NCBI GenBank assembly: GCA_013360445.1
Contig: JABWBP010000032.1
Coordinates: 1 to 36,251, forward strand
Direction: 5' to 3'
Length of the DNA: 36,251 nucleotides
Source of the DNA: Calditrichaceae bacterium
Lineage (GTDB): Bacteria; Calditrichota; Calditrichia; RBG-13-44-9; J075
Shown piece by piece: positions 8,172 through 16,369 of this stretch (position 1 is the first letter of the stretch; every line of letters starts with the position of its first letter). The notes below the pieces were generated by a model that saw only the letters and a program-made list of their open reading frames with translations, did no database searches and had not been told where the DNA came from. Both the position numbers and the translations under genes were made by a program.

Positions 8172-8943
8172 CTCTTCTCTCCTGACTCGCTTGAACTCAA
8201 ACCCGTGCGACCGTAACGGTAAATGGTTCACCCGGTGAATTCTTGCCGGAAAATGGGTGAATGACCAAACGAAAGCAGCTACACTTGGGGAGCTTCCTTG
8301 CAGAGAGAATTCCTTAGAGAAAGGTAGAATCTTTCAGCGTTTGTTAACCGATCTCTTCAGGAGAGAAGGAACCGTAGGCGATAGCGCAATTCGGATTCGT
8401 TCGTCGGATGCGTCAGAGAGAAAAAAGGTCTGGCGATTAAGATAAGGATAAAATGATAATTTGCAAGTTTGGCGCGATAAATCAGCGGTCTTGGTCTGTC
8501 TTATTACGTAGTTTTTGACAATTTAAGGGTTGCCGGCTTATGGGTGTTTGCAGGGCTTGTTTCCGAAACTCCCCTTCCCGAGCGGCCGGGAGGCCGGGGG
8601 GCATGCGGTGCGCAGGCGGGATCGGCTTTTTCAGGAATTCTTTCCACAAAGGTCACATGATAAGACAGGGGGCAGCGCAAAGAGCGATTAAGTTCAGTAT
8701 AAACAGAGTTTTCTACTATTTCCTGTGCTAATTAAGAATTTGAGGTAGCGCATCGGATTTAGCTTAAAACGGCTTATGACATCCCCCCTGTCCCCCCTTC
8801 AAAGGGGGGAAATCAAGGGGGAATGGGTAATTCCCCCCTTTGAAGGGGGTGTTAAGCACCGATCTGCTTCCGAATCCCGTATATTTACTCCAACCCTTAA
8901 TTCGCATTTTCTCTGCCCCGCGGATAATTTCCCAAACGCACCT
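8172..8943. other. Gene-free 0.77 kb stretch
   Basis: No credible gene is seen between the HhH-barrel gene and the aldo/keto reductase. The plus-strand ORF at 8257-8445 has no ribosome binding site and no recognisable features. A TTGACA at 8515-8520 has no matching -10 box and no gene downstream. The only strong structure is the G/C-run inverted repeat at 8785-8855. The stretch must hold the promoter of the minus-strand gene starting at 8171, but I cannot locate it confidently. Confidence 0.5.
8785..8855. repeat. Inverted G/C-run repeat (REP-like)
   Basis: Two inversely oriented copies of CCCCCCTTYRAAGGGGG-type palindromes lie at about 8795-8812 and 8834-8851. Each folds on itself (C-run against G-run around TTCAAA or TTTGAA), and the two also pair with each other over about 19 bases (AA/TT flanked). 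This is the appearance of a dispersed intergenic repeat family or a strong bidirectional structural terminator downstream of the reductase gene. Confidence 0.7.
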
Positions 8944-9909
8944 TCACTCTCCCAGAGTTTCCCGGTAGAGTTCGTCGATCCGTTCCATATCTTCGTTGAG
9001 CATTTGCCAGCCCGCTCCACCGATATTCTGCTCTGCCTGGGAAACGCTGCGGGCCCCCACAATGGCCGAGGTGACCGCGGGGTGCATCAATACCCAGGCA
9101 ATCGCTAACTGCGCCGGTGTTTTTTGGTATTTATCGGCAATGAGGCGGATTTGCTCCACGAATGCCAGCACGCGGGAAAACAGCGGTTCGGTGAAAAAGG
9201 GCTGCTTTCGGGCTTTTCGCCAGTCGTCATCCGCCAGGGTAGCAAGAAATTCCCGGGAAAATTTTCCGGTCAGCAGCCCGTTCAGCAGGGGGCTGTACGC
9301 TACCACTCCCACGCCATGCTCCCTGCACCAGGGCAGAATCTCTTTTTCCACCTCCCGCTGAACCATGTTATAAGGAGGCTGCAAGGAAGCAACGGGATGA
9401 ACCGCCTGGCATCTTTGCAGCAAATCCATCCCGAAATTGCTCACCCCGATATAGCGCACTTTGCCGGCTTCTTTCAGACGCACCATTTCTCCCCAGCTTT
9501 CTTCTACCGGCACATTCTTATCCGGCCAGTGGATCTGGTAAAGATCAAGGTAATCGGTGCGCAGGCGGCGCAGGCTGTTTTCGCACTCTTTGCGGATGCT
9601 CTCGGGGCGGTTATTGTTGCGCACCCGCCGCCGCTCATCCCACACCAGCCCGCACTTGCTGGCAATGAAAACTTCTTTCCGCCTGCCGTTTACGGCTTTG
9701 GCAACTACCTCTTCCCCATGTCCCAGACCGTAAACCGCCGCGGTGTCGATCCAGTTGATCCCCAGTGCCAGCGAAAGTTGAATGGTTTTGATCGAGATAA
9801 CATCGTCTTGCTCTCCCCAGCCCCAGGTCCACGGCCCGCCGATGGCCCAGGCGCCCAGCCCGATCTCGGTAAGGTGGGGGCCGTCTTTTCCTAATTGGCG
9901 CGTGTTCAT
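8944..9909 (-). CDS. Aldo/keto reductase family oxidoreductase
   Basis: A 321-residue NAD(P)H-dependent reductase of (beta/alpha)8 fold, probably cytosolic. The start is placed at 9909 (MNTRQLGKDGPHLTEIGLG), which has GGAGG 10 bases upstream; the in-frame ATG 36 bases earlier would add a poor leader. The AKR catalytic tetrad is visible: Asp55 (NWIDTA), Tyr60 (AAVYG), Lys85 (IASKCG) and His127 (YQIHWPD). The signatures GKVRYIGVSNF and QPPYNMVQREVE and the cofactor-site segment TSAIVGARSVSQAEQNI follow. The substrate cannot be named. It appears monocistronic. Confidence 0.92.
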   Translation of the reverse strand: MNTRQLGKDGPHLTEIGLGAWAIGGPWTWGWGEQDDVISIKTIQLSLALGINWIDTAAVYGLGHGEEVVAKAVNGRRKEVFIASKCGLVWDERRRVRNNNRPESIRKECENSLRRLRTDYLDLYQIHWPDKNVPVEESWGEMVRLKEAGKVRYIGVSNFGMDLLQRCQAVHPVASLQPPYNMVQREVEKEILPWCREHGVGVVAYSPLLNGLLTGKFSREFLATLADDDWRKARKQPFFTEPLFSRVLAFVEQIRLIADKYQKTPAQLAIAWVLMHPAVTSAIVGARSVSQAEQNIGGAGWQMLNEDMERIDELYRETLGE

Positions 9910-10152
9910 CAGTAAAATACCTCCATAGCTGGTTAACGACCGCAAAGGTTCTAAAGCCTTCGAGGCCTTTCATCCTGGTAAATATTCCTTTTCATATTTT
10001 CAAACCGGTGATAAATTTGGCTTATGCGAGCGTCAAATAAAAGGTTTTTGGCAACTATTCAGGTTCGCCGCCGGGGGTGTGAAAAACGCAAAGATTTATC
10101 AAGAACTCTGAGTACAGTTACAAATTTCGCCGGGGAATGACGGGATAACGCC

Positions 10153-11502
10153 ATGTTCAATAGTATCGAATCCATCATCGAGGAATACACGCACTCCAAA
10201 GAAGAGGTGCTCTGGTGCGGCCACCCGGTTACCTCCAAACCGGTAAGAACCATCACGCCCATCCTGCTGTTATTGCTGATGGTTGCGGCGGCTTTTTTTC
10301 TGTATGCCGTTTACGCGGTTATTTTCGAGATTTACCTCGGCGGGCAAGACCTCCTGGCCGAAAAAATTGCGGAGAATCGCAACCGGATCATTTTCGGCAT
10401 CGGGGGCGGGGTGTTCTTTCTGGCTTTCCGAGCGGTGCTTGCCCGCACCATGAAGGATGAAAGAACGGAACAAGTTTATTACGCCGTCACCACTCGCCGC
10501 GCTTTCATCGTCGATCATGCCAGTAAAAAAGTGACCAAGGAATGGGGCGCCGGGGATATCCAGAAAGTGAGCATGCGAAAACGGGGCGAATCCAGCGGAG
10601 ATATCTGGTTTGTGGAAGAAGCGCAGGAAATGGGAAAATTGGAAGGCGGGGGCGACCGCACTCCCCTTATCTGGCAGGGATTTATCAACACCGAAGACGT
10701 TAAAGGCGCTTTTGAGGCGCTGCAGACCTGGAAGAAACGCCAGCGCGAGCCCAGCACGTTTGAAAATGAAACCATGAAATTCCGCATCACCCTGCCCAAC
10801 GATTGGAGCGCCTTCAGTCTTATGATCGACAAGGAACACCGGGATAACCTGTTCTTTTCGGTCATCTGCGCGGAGCTGATCGGGGAGGACCGCCTGCTCA
10901 AAACCGTCAAGTTGGGCGGGGAATGGAACACCCTCATCCTGACCAAACGAATTTACCAGGAGATGCTCTCCGATTATGGTCGGCTTCACTATCTTACCAT
11001 TTTGATCGAAAGCGCGTTGCGCCCGGAATTACCGTATGGGGGAGTATCCCGTTTTCGCAACCGGGAGAAAGTGGACCTGAATGCCTTTATAAAAGACCGG
11101 GATCGCTTTATGAAAACCCTGCGGAAGACCATCATGATCTGCGAATTCGACAACCTTTCCGAATTGGACAAGGAGACCGAAAAATACAAAGCTCGCGTCA
11201 ATGCCGCCGCCGCGAAGGTGGAATTGAACGCCATGGAAAGCTATGAGATGAACGGTTCCCTGGACGTGATGGGGCATGGGTATAAATTCAAACAGATTTA
11301 CTCCTACCAGATACTGGATTCGGAGGTATGCCTGCACCTGCGCTATACCTTTTTCTGCACCGATGCGGAAAAGGAGAAGTTTTTTAAAGAAAACAACGGG
11401 GTGCTAAATACCATTGTGAAGTCGGTGCGGGCGCTGGGTACCGTTCCCGAAAAGGAAAAAACGGAAGAAAAGCCGAAAGAGAAAGAAAAACCGAAAAAGT
11501 AA
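10153..11502 (+). CDS. Membrane protein with PH-like domain, function unknown
   Basis: A 449-residue protein. The N-terminus contains EEVLWCGHPVTSKP, then two membrane segments (about 34-60, TITPILLLLLMVAAAFF, and about 77-97, IIFGIGGGVFFLAFRAVLA). Next comes YYAVTTRRAFIVD, the pattern typical of bacterial PH-domain (bPH/YdbS-like) membrane proteins. From about 205 a second soluble region (MKFRITLPNDWSAF onwards) looks like a separate alpha/beta domain. The C-terminus is Lys/Glu/Pro-rich low complexity (EKEKTEEKPKEKEKPKK). No strong ribosome binding site is seen (GGGATAACGCC before ATG). It stands alone between a divergent gene and a convergent one. The domain call comes from motif recall and its role is unknown. 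Confidence 0.65.
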   Translation: MFNSIESIIEEYTHSKEEVLWCGHPVTSKPVRTITPILLLLLMVAAAFFLYAVYAVIFEIYLGGQDLLAEKIAENRNRIIFGIGGGVFFLAFRAVLARTMKDERTEQVYYAVTTRRAFIVDHASKKVTKEWGAGDIQKVSMRKRGESSGDIWFVEEAQEMGKLEGGGDRTPLIWQGFINTEDVKGAFEALQTWKKRQREPSTFENETMKFRITLPNDWSAFSLMIDKEHRDNLFFSVICAELIGEDRLLKTVKLGGEWNTLILTKRIYQEMLSDYGRLHYLTILIESALRPELPYGGVSRFRNREKVDLNAFIKDRDRFMKTLRKTIMICEFDNLSELDKETEKYKARVNAAAAKVELNAMESYEMNGSLDVMGHGYKFKQIYSYQILDSEVCLHLRYTFFCTDAEKEKFFKENNGVLNTIVKSVRALGTVPEKEKTEEKPKEKEKPKK

Positions 11503-11608
11503 GACAGGCCGATTGTCCGTTGGCAGTTGTCCGTTGTTGCTCATGGACTGAGCCGGCGCGTTTCGTGAACGATGATACTGCTCTTCCTTGGGGGTGTCCG
11601 GCAAAATT

Positions 11609-12454
11609 TTAGAAAAACAGTCTCACCCCGCCCACCAGGCCGTCGATTTTGGCCCCTCCCGCGGACCAGTACTGATAACCGGCGAATATCGCAAAACGAT
11701 AGAGGTGAAGGTTGAGGGAGCCGAAAAATTCCGGCAGGTAAGTTCCGTTGATGAACCCGCCGCTGTAGTTCAGCGTAACGCTCACCGGCCGGGCGGGATA
11801 GACCTCGGTTCCCAGGTTGAAGGCAAACCCGTTGTAGGTTTCGTCCCCCTGCAATCCTTTCAATCCTAATCCCCACCAGAAAGCCCAGCGCTCTAACCGC
11901 AGGCGATTATAGTTGATGAATATGTTGTATATCTTCAAGTGGTCTTCCCGGGTGGAGAGTTTTTCAGTCAAATCGGTAAAGTGCACTTCCGCGCTGGCAA
12001 AGGTAAGGGGAGAAAATCGCGCCCGCACCGCGTAACCGGTCAAATTTTCCTCATCATAAAAATAATGGCCGGAAATATTCACGGAGAACTTTTTCCCGAC
12101 CGTTTGGGAAAACAAACCCTCTTCGGGATCGGCGTAGGGATAATCAGAAAAATAGCAGTTCCGGTATGAGCCTCCGTAGAGCAGGCTGTCCTCGTTTGGG
12201 AAAATGATGAATACTCCCAGGGCGGCGCGACCGGTTAACTCCAGGGCGAGGTTGGCGAAGAAATTGCCGTCCGAATCGCCGTCGTCCGAGCTATCATCAT
12301 TCTCTTCCTCATCGGCATCTTTATCCTTGCTCACTTCCTTTTCCAGGGAGCCGATCTTGCCTTCTTCTTTATCCTCCTGGGCGAGGAGGGGCGAGCCGCA
12401 GAGCAAGAGCAGGGCTGCCGCCAACGTTGTAATGAAAAGTATTCGATAGTTCAT
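11609..12454 (-). CDS. Small outer-membrane beta-barrel protein with acidic linker
   Basis: The start is placed at 12454 (MNYRILFITTLAAALLLLCG), where GGAGAAGAT precedes the ATG; the open frame extends 86 codons further without a convincing start. The product is 281 residues. A signal peptide (1 to about 23, cleavage near LLAQ) precedes an extremely acidic Asp/Glu/Ser linker (about 24-60, containing DADEEENDDSSDDGDSDG). Alternating aromatic and polar strands follow and the chain ends VGGVRLFF, the aromatic C-terminus of barrel proteins. The role is unknown. It is divergent from the tricorn protease gene, 484 bases away, and the acidic linker might bind cations or peptidoglycan-associated partners. 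Confidence 0.7.
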   Translation of the reverse strand: MNYRILFITTLAAALLLLCGSPLLAQEDKEEGKIGSLEKEVSKDKDADEEENDDSSDDGDSDGNFFANLALELTGRAALGVFIIFPNEDSLLYGGSYRNCYFSDYPYADPEEGLFSQTVGKKFSVNISGHYFYDEENLTGYAVRARFSPLTFASAEVHFTDLTEKLSTREDHLKIYNIFINYNRLRLERWAFWWGLGLKGLQGDETYNGFAFNLGTEVYPARPVSVTLNYSGGFINGTYLPEFFGSLNLHLYRFAIFAGYQYWSAGGAKIDGLVGGVRLFF

Positions 12455-12938
12455 ATCTTCTCCGGGCAAACGAATTATCTTAAACACGGTTTTATACGAT
12501 GCGACCGGGACAAAGATTTGAGGGAGGAAAAAAATTTTGCATGACGAGGCAGCCGGGGAATTTCTCAAAACCGGGTAATTTGTTGACTCTCGTTTAATAT
12601 CGTTGAGGTTAGTGCAATTTATTTCCCCCCCCCGATTTCGTGAAAAATTTTTTTTATCATGCAACTTTATGCGCAAGTGATTGTACTTTAGATGCCCAAA
12701 TCGAAACCACATCGAGCGCCGCAGGTCGAGCGGCGCCAGCGGAGACAGGCTATTGAACCCTTCTGAATGCTGCCCGGGTCTGGTAATTCCCGGATTCTAT
12801 AGCGGAATTCTCATCATCGCAAATCTCTTTTTCATACCTTCTCAATGTTTACCCAAACAACCATTCACGTGCAAAATGAAGTTTGTGGCAAAGCCACTCC
12901 TTCGGAGCACTCCTTTACCATCAAATCCAGGAGGTCTT
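12455..12938. other. Divergent intergenic region with hairpins
   Basis: 484 bases separate the start codons of the divergent barrel and tricorn-protease genes and must contain both promoters. Visible structures are a 7-bp GC-rich hairpin (arms GCGCCGC and GCGGCGC, about 12716-12736) and two small adjacent hairpins (GTGGC-AAA-GCCAC at 12885-12897, CTCC-TTC-GGAG at 12897-12907) just before the protease ribosome binding site. A poly-C and poly-T tract lies at about 12623-12655. No confident promoter can be chosen. Confidence 0.4.
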
Positions 12939-15900
12939 ATGAAATTTCACAGCGCAATAATTTCCATGCTCATGTTGTTTTTGGCCGGCTTGCTTTTTGC
13001 GCAGGAAGAGGAAGCGCGGCTGCTGCGCTTTCCCGCCACGAATGGGGAGCAGATTGTGTTCTCCTATGCCGGGGATCTTTATTCCGTGCCCCTGGCCGGG
13101 GGAGTCGCCCGGCGGCTGACCGGCGATACTGGCTACGAAATGTTCCCGCGTTTCTCCCCGGACGGCAAATGGCTGGCCTTTACCGGGCAGTATGACGGCA
13201 ACACCGAAGTGTACCTCATGCCCGCGGATGGCGGGATACCTAAACGCCTCACCTTTACCGCTACCCTGGGCCGCGACGACGTCTCCGACCGCATGGGTCC
13301 CAACAACATCGTGATGGCCTGGAAAAACCAGGGCAACGAGATCGTGTTCCGCTCGCGCATGAAATCCTTCAACGATTTCATCGGGCAGCTCTATTCCGTC
13401 TCCGTTGACGGCGGCCTGCCCCAACAACTGCCGCTGCCCCGGGGCGGCTTCTGCTCTTTTTCCCCGGACGACGGCAAAATGGCCTACAACCGGGTGTTCC
13501 GGGAATTCCGCACCTGGAAACGCTACCGCGGCGGCATGGCCGATGACGTCTGGGTGTTCGATTTCAAGACCGGGCTGTTGGAAAATATTACCGACAACCC
13601 GGCGCAGGACATCATTCCCATGTGGGCGGGGAATAAAATTTACTTCCTCTCCGACCGCGACAAACGCATGAATCTCTACTCCTACGACCTGACCAGCAAA
13701 GAAACCAAACAGCACACCAATTTCACTGATTTCGACATCAAATTTCCCTCCCTGGGAAAAGGGGCGATTGTGTTCGAAAACGCCGGTTACATTTACCGCT
13801 TCGACCTGGCCGCGGAAACCGCCGCTAAAGTACCCATCTCGATCAAAGAGGATTTCAGCATCGGGCGCGGGGGACTGGAAAACGTGAGCAAGAACGTCAG
13901 CAACTATGAAATCTCCCCGGACGGCAAGCGCGCCCTGTTCGGCGCCCGCGGGGAGGTCTTCACCGTGCCCGCGGAGAACGGGCCTACCCGCAATTTGACC
14001 AATACTTCCGGGGTGCACGAGCGCAACTCCAAATGGTCGCCGGACGGCAGGTGGGTCGCGTTCCTGTCCGACAAATCCGGGGAAAACGAAATCTACATCG
14101 TCGCGCAGGACGGCCGCAGCGAGCCGGTGCAGATCACCAAAGGCGCGGATACCTATTATTACCAGCCCTACTGGTCGCCGGACAGCAAAAAGTTGCTCTG
14201 GAGCGACAAAAAGCTGCGCCTGCGCTACGTGGATATCGATACCAAACAGATTACCGAAGTAGCGAAAGCCACGGCCTGGGAATTCGACGACTACGCCTGG
14301 TCGCCGGACAGCAAATGGATCGCCTACGCGAAATATGAAGAAGAAACCATGCAGAAGATTTACCTCTACTCGGTTGATCAAAAACAGACCGTGGAGGTCA
14401 CCGACGGATGGTATGATTCCGGCGAACCGGCATTCAGCGCGGACGGCAAATATCTCCTGTTTGCCTCCAACCGCGACTTCACCCCCATTTACGGCTGGAC
14501 GGAATGGAATCACATCTACCAGGACATGGAGCGGGTGTACCTGGTCACCCTGGCCAAGGACGTAGAATCCCCCTTCAAACCGAAAAGCGATGAAGTGGAA
14601 ATCAAGAAGGATGAAGGAGAAGGGGTAAAGGATAAAGAAAAGGAGAAAAAGGGGAAAGAAGCGGAAGCAGAAAAGAAAGCCGTGGCGGTGAAAGTGGATA
14701 CCGACGGCCTGAAAGACCGCATCATTGCCCTGCCCATTTCCGCGTCCAACTACCGCAATATTTCCTGCTTAGAAGATAACGTGTATTACATCCGCCAGGG
14801 CAGCAAGGATGAAAAACCGCTGCTGTTCCTTTACGATTTGAAGAAGCAAAAAGAGACCGAGTTAGGGCAGATCGACGGCTACGAGATTTCCGCAAACGGG
14901 AAGAAGATGCTGGTGGGCCAGGGCGGTTCCTATGCCATCATCGACCTGCCCAAAGGCAAGATCGAAATGAAGGACAAGCTCAACCTCTCCGGCATGGAAA
15001 TGCGCTTAGACCGCCACGCGGAGTGGAACCAGATCTTCAACGAGACCTGGCGGCAGATGCGCGACTTTTTCTACGCTCCCAACATGCACGGGCTGGATTG
15101 GGCGGCGGTGCGCAAGCAGTATGAGCCGCTGGTGAAACACGTGAACCACCGCAACGATCTGACCTACATCATCGGCGAGATGATCGGGGAGATAAACGTC
15201 GGGCACGCCTACGTGGGCGGGGGCGAGCGCCCGGAAGCGAAGCGCATTCAAATGGGCTTGTTAGGCGCGGAACTGGAGCGCGACGCCGCCTCGAAATACT
15301 ATCGCATCAAGAAAATCCTGAAAGGGGAAAACTGGGATAAAAGCCGCCGCTCTCCCCTTACCGAGGTGGGCGTGAACGTAAAAGAGGGCGATTATATTTT
15401 AGCGGTAAACGGCCGCCCCACCAACCAGATGGCCAACATCTACGAAGCGCTGATCAACACCGCGGATAAGCAGGTGGCGTTGAAAATCAACGCCCAGCCC
15501 TCGGAAACCGGCAGCCGGGAAGTAACCGTTATCCCAACCAAAGATGAATTAGATATCTATTACTACCAGTGGGTGCAAGAGAATATCGAGAAGGTCAACA
15601 AGGCGACGAACGGAAAGGCCGGTTACGTTCACATTCCCAACATGGGGGTGGACGGGCTGAACGAGTTCATCAAGCACTTTTATCCCCAGTTGCGCAAAAA
15701 GGCGCTGATCATTGACGTGCGCGGCAACGGAGGCGGCAACGTTTCTCCGCAGATCATCGAGCGGCTGCGGCGGGAAATCGTGATGGTGGACATGGCGCGG
15801 AACGCGGCGCCCTCGCCGGACCCCGGCGCGGCTTTCCTGGGCCCCATGGTCTGCCTGTTGAATGAATTTTCCGCTTCCGACGGGGATATCTTCCCCTACC

Positions 15901-16217
15901 GCTTCAAAAAATACAATATGGGCAAGCTGATCGGCAAGCGCAGTTGGGGCGGCACCGTGGGTATTCGCGGCAGCCTGCCGTTGTTAGACGGCGGATTTCT
16001 GAACCGGCCGGAGTTTGCTTCTTATGATGTCGCCGGAAAGCAGTGGGTGATCGAAGGCCACGGGGTGGATCCGGACATTTGGGTGGATAACGATCCCGCC
16101 AAAGAGTTCGCCGGGGAAGACCAGCAGCTCAACAAAGCGATTGAAGTGATCCTGGAAGACCTGAAGACTAAGGAAAAAACCCTTCCGACGATTCCGCCCT
16201 ACCCGGATAAAAAGTGA
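12939..16217 (+). CDS. Tricorn-type serine protease (S41 family), exported
   Basis: The start is placed at the ATG at 12939, preceded by CAGGAGGTCTT; the longer frame from 12681 has no such site. The product is 1092 residues, close to archaeal tricorn protease (about 1071). A signal peptide (1-22, ending LLFAQ) indicates periplasmic export. Two PD40 beta-propellers span about 30-620 (FSPDGKWLAF, WSPDGRWVAFLSDKSGENEIY), with a Lys/Glu-rich insertion near 550-585. A PDZ domain (about 805-865, KEGDYILAVNGRPTNQMANI) and the S41 core follow. By family knowledge the catalytic residues should be His756 (VGHAYVGG), Ser980 (EFSASDGD) and Glu1039 (IEGHGVDPD). Spacing agrees with tricorn His746, Ser965 and Glu1023. 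The residue before His756 is Gly where archaeal tricorn has Ser745. It probably trims peptides from degraded proteins. Confidence 0.93.
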   Translation: MKFHSAIISMLMLFLAGLLFAQEEEARLLRFPATNGEQIVFSYAGDLYSVPLAGGVARRLTGDTGYEMFPRFSPDGKWLAFTGQYDGNTEVYLMPADGGIPKRLTFTATLGRDDVSDRMGPNNIVMAWKNQGNEIVFRSRMKSFNDFIGQLYSVSVDGGLPQQLPLPRGGFCSFSPDDGKMAYNRVFREFRTWKRYRGGMADDVWVFDFKTGLLENITDNPAQDIIPMWAGNKIYFLSDRDKRMNLYSYDLTSKETKQHTNFTDFDIKFPSLGKGAIVFENAGYIYRFDLAAETAAKVPISIKEDFSIGRGGLENVSKNVSNYEISPDGKRALFGARGEVFTVPAENGPTRNLTNTSGVHERNSKWSPDGRWVAFLSDKSGENEIYIVAQDGRSEPVQITKGADTYYYQPYWSPDSKKLLWSDKKLRLRYVDIDTKQITEVAKATAWEFDDYAWSPDSKWIAYAKYEEETMQKIYLYSVDQKQTVEVTDGWYDSGEPAFSADGKYLLFASNRDFTPIYGWTEWNHIYQDMERVYLVTLAKDVESPFKPKSDEVEIKKDEGEGVKDKEKEKKGKEAEAEKKAVAVKVDTDGLKDRIIALPISASNYRNISCLEDNVYYIRQGSKDEKPLLFLYDLKKQKETELGQIDGYEISANGKKMLVGQGGSYAIIDLPKGKIEMKDKLNLSGMEMRLDRHAEWNQIFNETWRQMRDFFYAPNMHGLDWAAVRKQYEPLVKHVNHRNDLTYIIGEMIGEINVGHAYVGGGERPEAKRIQMGLLGAELERDAASKYYRIKKILKGENWDKSRRSPLTEVGVNVKEGDYILAVNGRPTNQMANIYEALINTADKQVALKINAQPSETGSREVTVIPTKDELDIYYYQWVQENIEKVNKATNGKAGYVHIPNMGVDGLNEFIKHFYPQLRKKALIIDVRGNGGGNVSPQIIERLRREIVMVDMARNAAPSPDPGAAFLGPMVCLLNEFSASDGDIFPYRFKKYNMGKLIGKRSWGGTVGIRGSLPLLDGGFLNRPEFASYDVAGKQWVIEGHGVDPDIWVDNDPAKEFAGEDQQLNKAIEVILEDLKTKEKTLPTIPPYPDKK

Positions 16218-16247
16218 TTTCCGCAAACGTTAAGGTTTTCTTCTCTC

Positions 16248-16287
16248 AAGCACAAAAGGCAGGCCGTTCGGCCTGCCTTTTGTGCTT
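16248..16287. terminator. Bidirectional intrinsic terminator
   Basis: A perfect 18-bp stem (16248-16265 with 16270-16287) closes on a 4-base loop GTTC. The stem carries GGCAGGCC / GGCCTGCC at the top and CAAAA / TTTTG in the lower half, so U-rich sequence is present on either strand. It lies 31 bases after the tricorn protease stop and 83 bases before the end of the convergent RND gene, so it probably ends transcripts from both sides. Confidence 0.9.
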
Positions 16288-16369
16288 GTGGAGACAATGT
16301 ATGGATACAATGCACCAATGTTTTCGTGCTATAATGTTTCGGAATCCTTGCACTCGAACACCTGAACAC

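Noticed and set aside
8257-8445. 62-residue plus-strand ORF in the gene-free stretch
   Set aside because: There is no ribosome binding site, no recognisable motif, and it overlaps the probable promoter area of the minus-strand gene.
8515-8550. TTGACA promoter-like sequence
   Set aside because: No acceptable -10 box at 16-18 bases and no gene downstream on that strand.
9124-9894. 256-residue plus-strand ORF
   Set aside because: It is antisense to the aldo/keto reductase with its intact catalytic tetrad.
12861-12876. Fourth parS-like site (TTCACGTG core)
   Set aside because: Only the inner eight bases match; about five of sixteen positions differ from the consensus, including the flanking T/A positions.
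12921-14513. 530-residue minus-strand ORF
   Set aside because: It is the antisense shadow of the GC-rich tricorn protease gene; its composition is not protein-like and the sense strand has clear domains.
16300-16345. TATAAT at about 16330 as a plus-strand promoter
   Set aside because: There is no convincing -35 box and it would run antisense into the RND gene; chance matches are likely.
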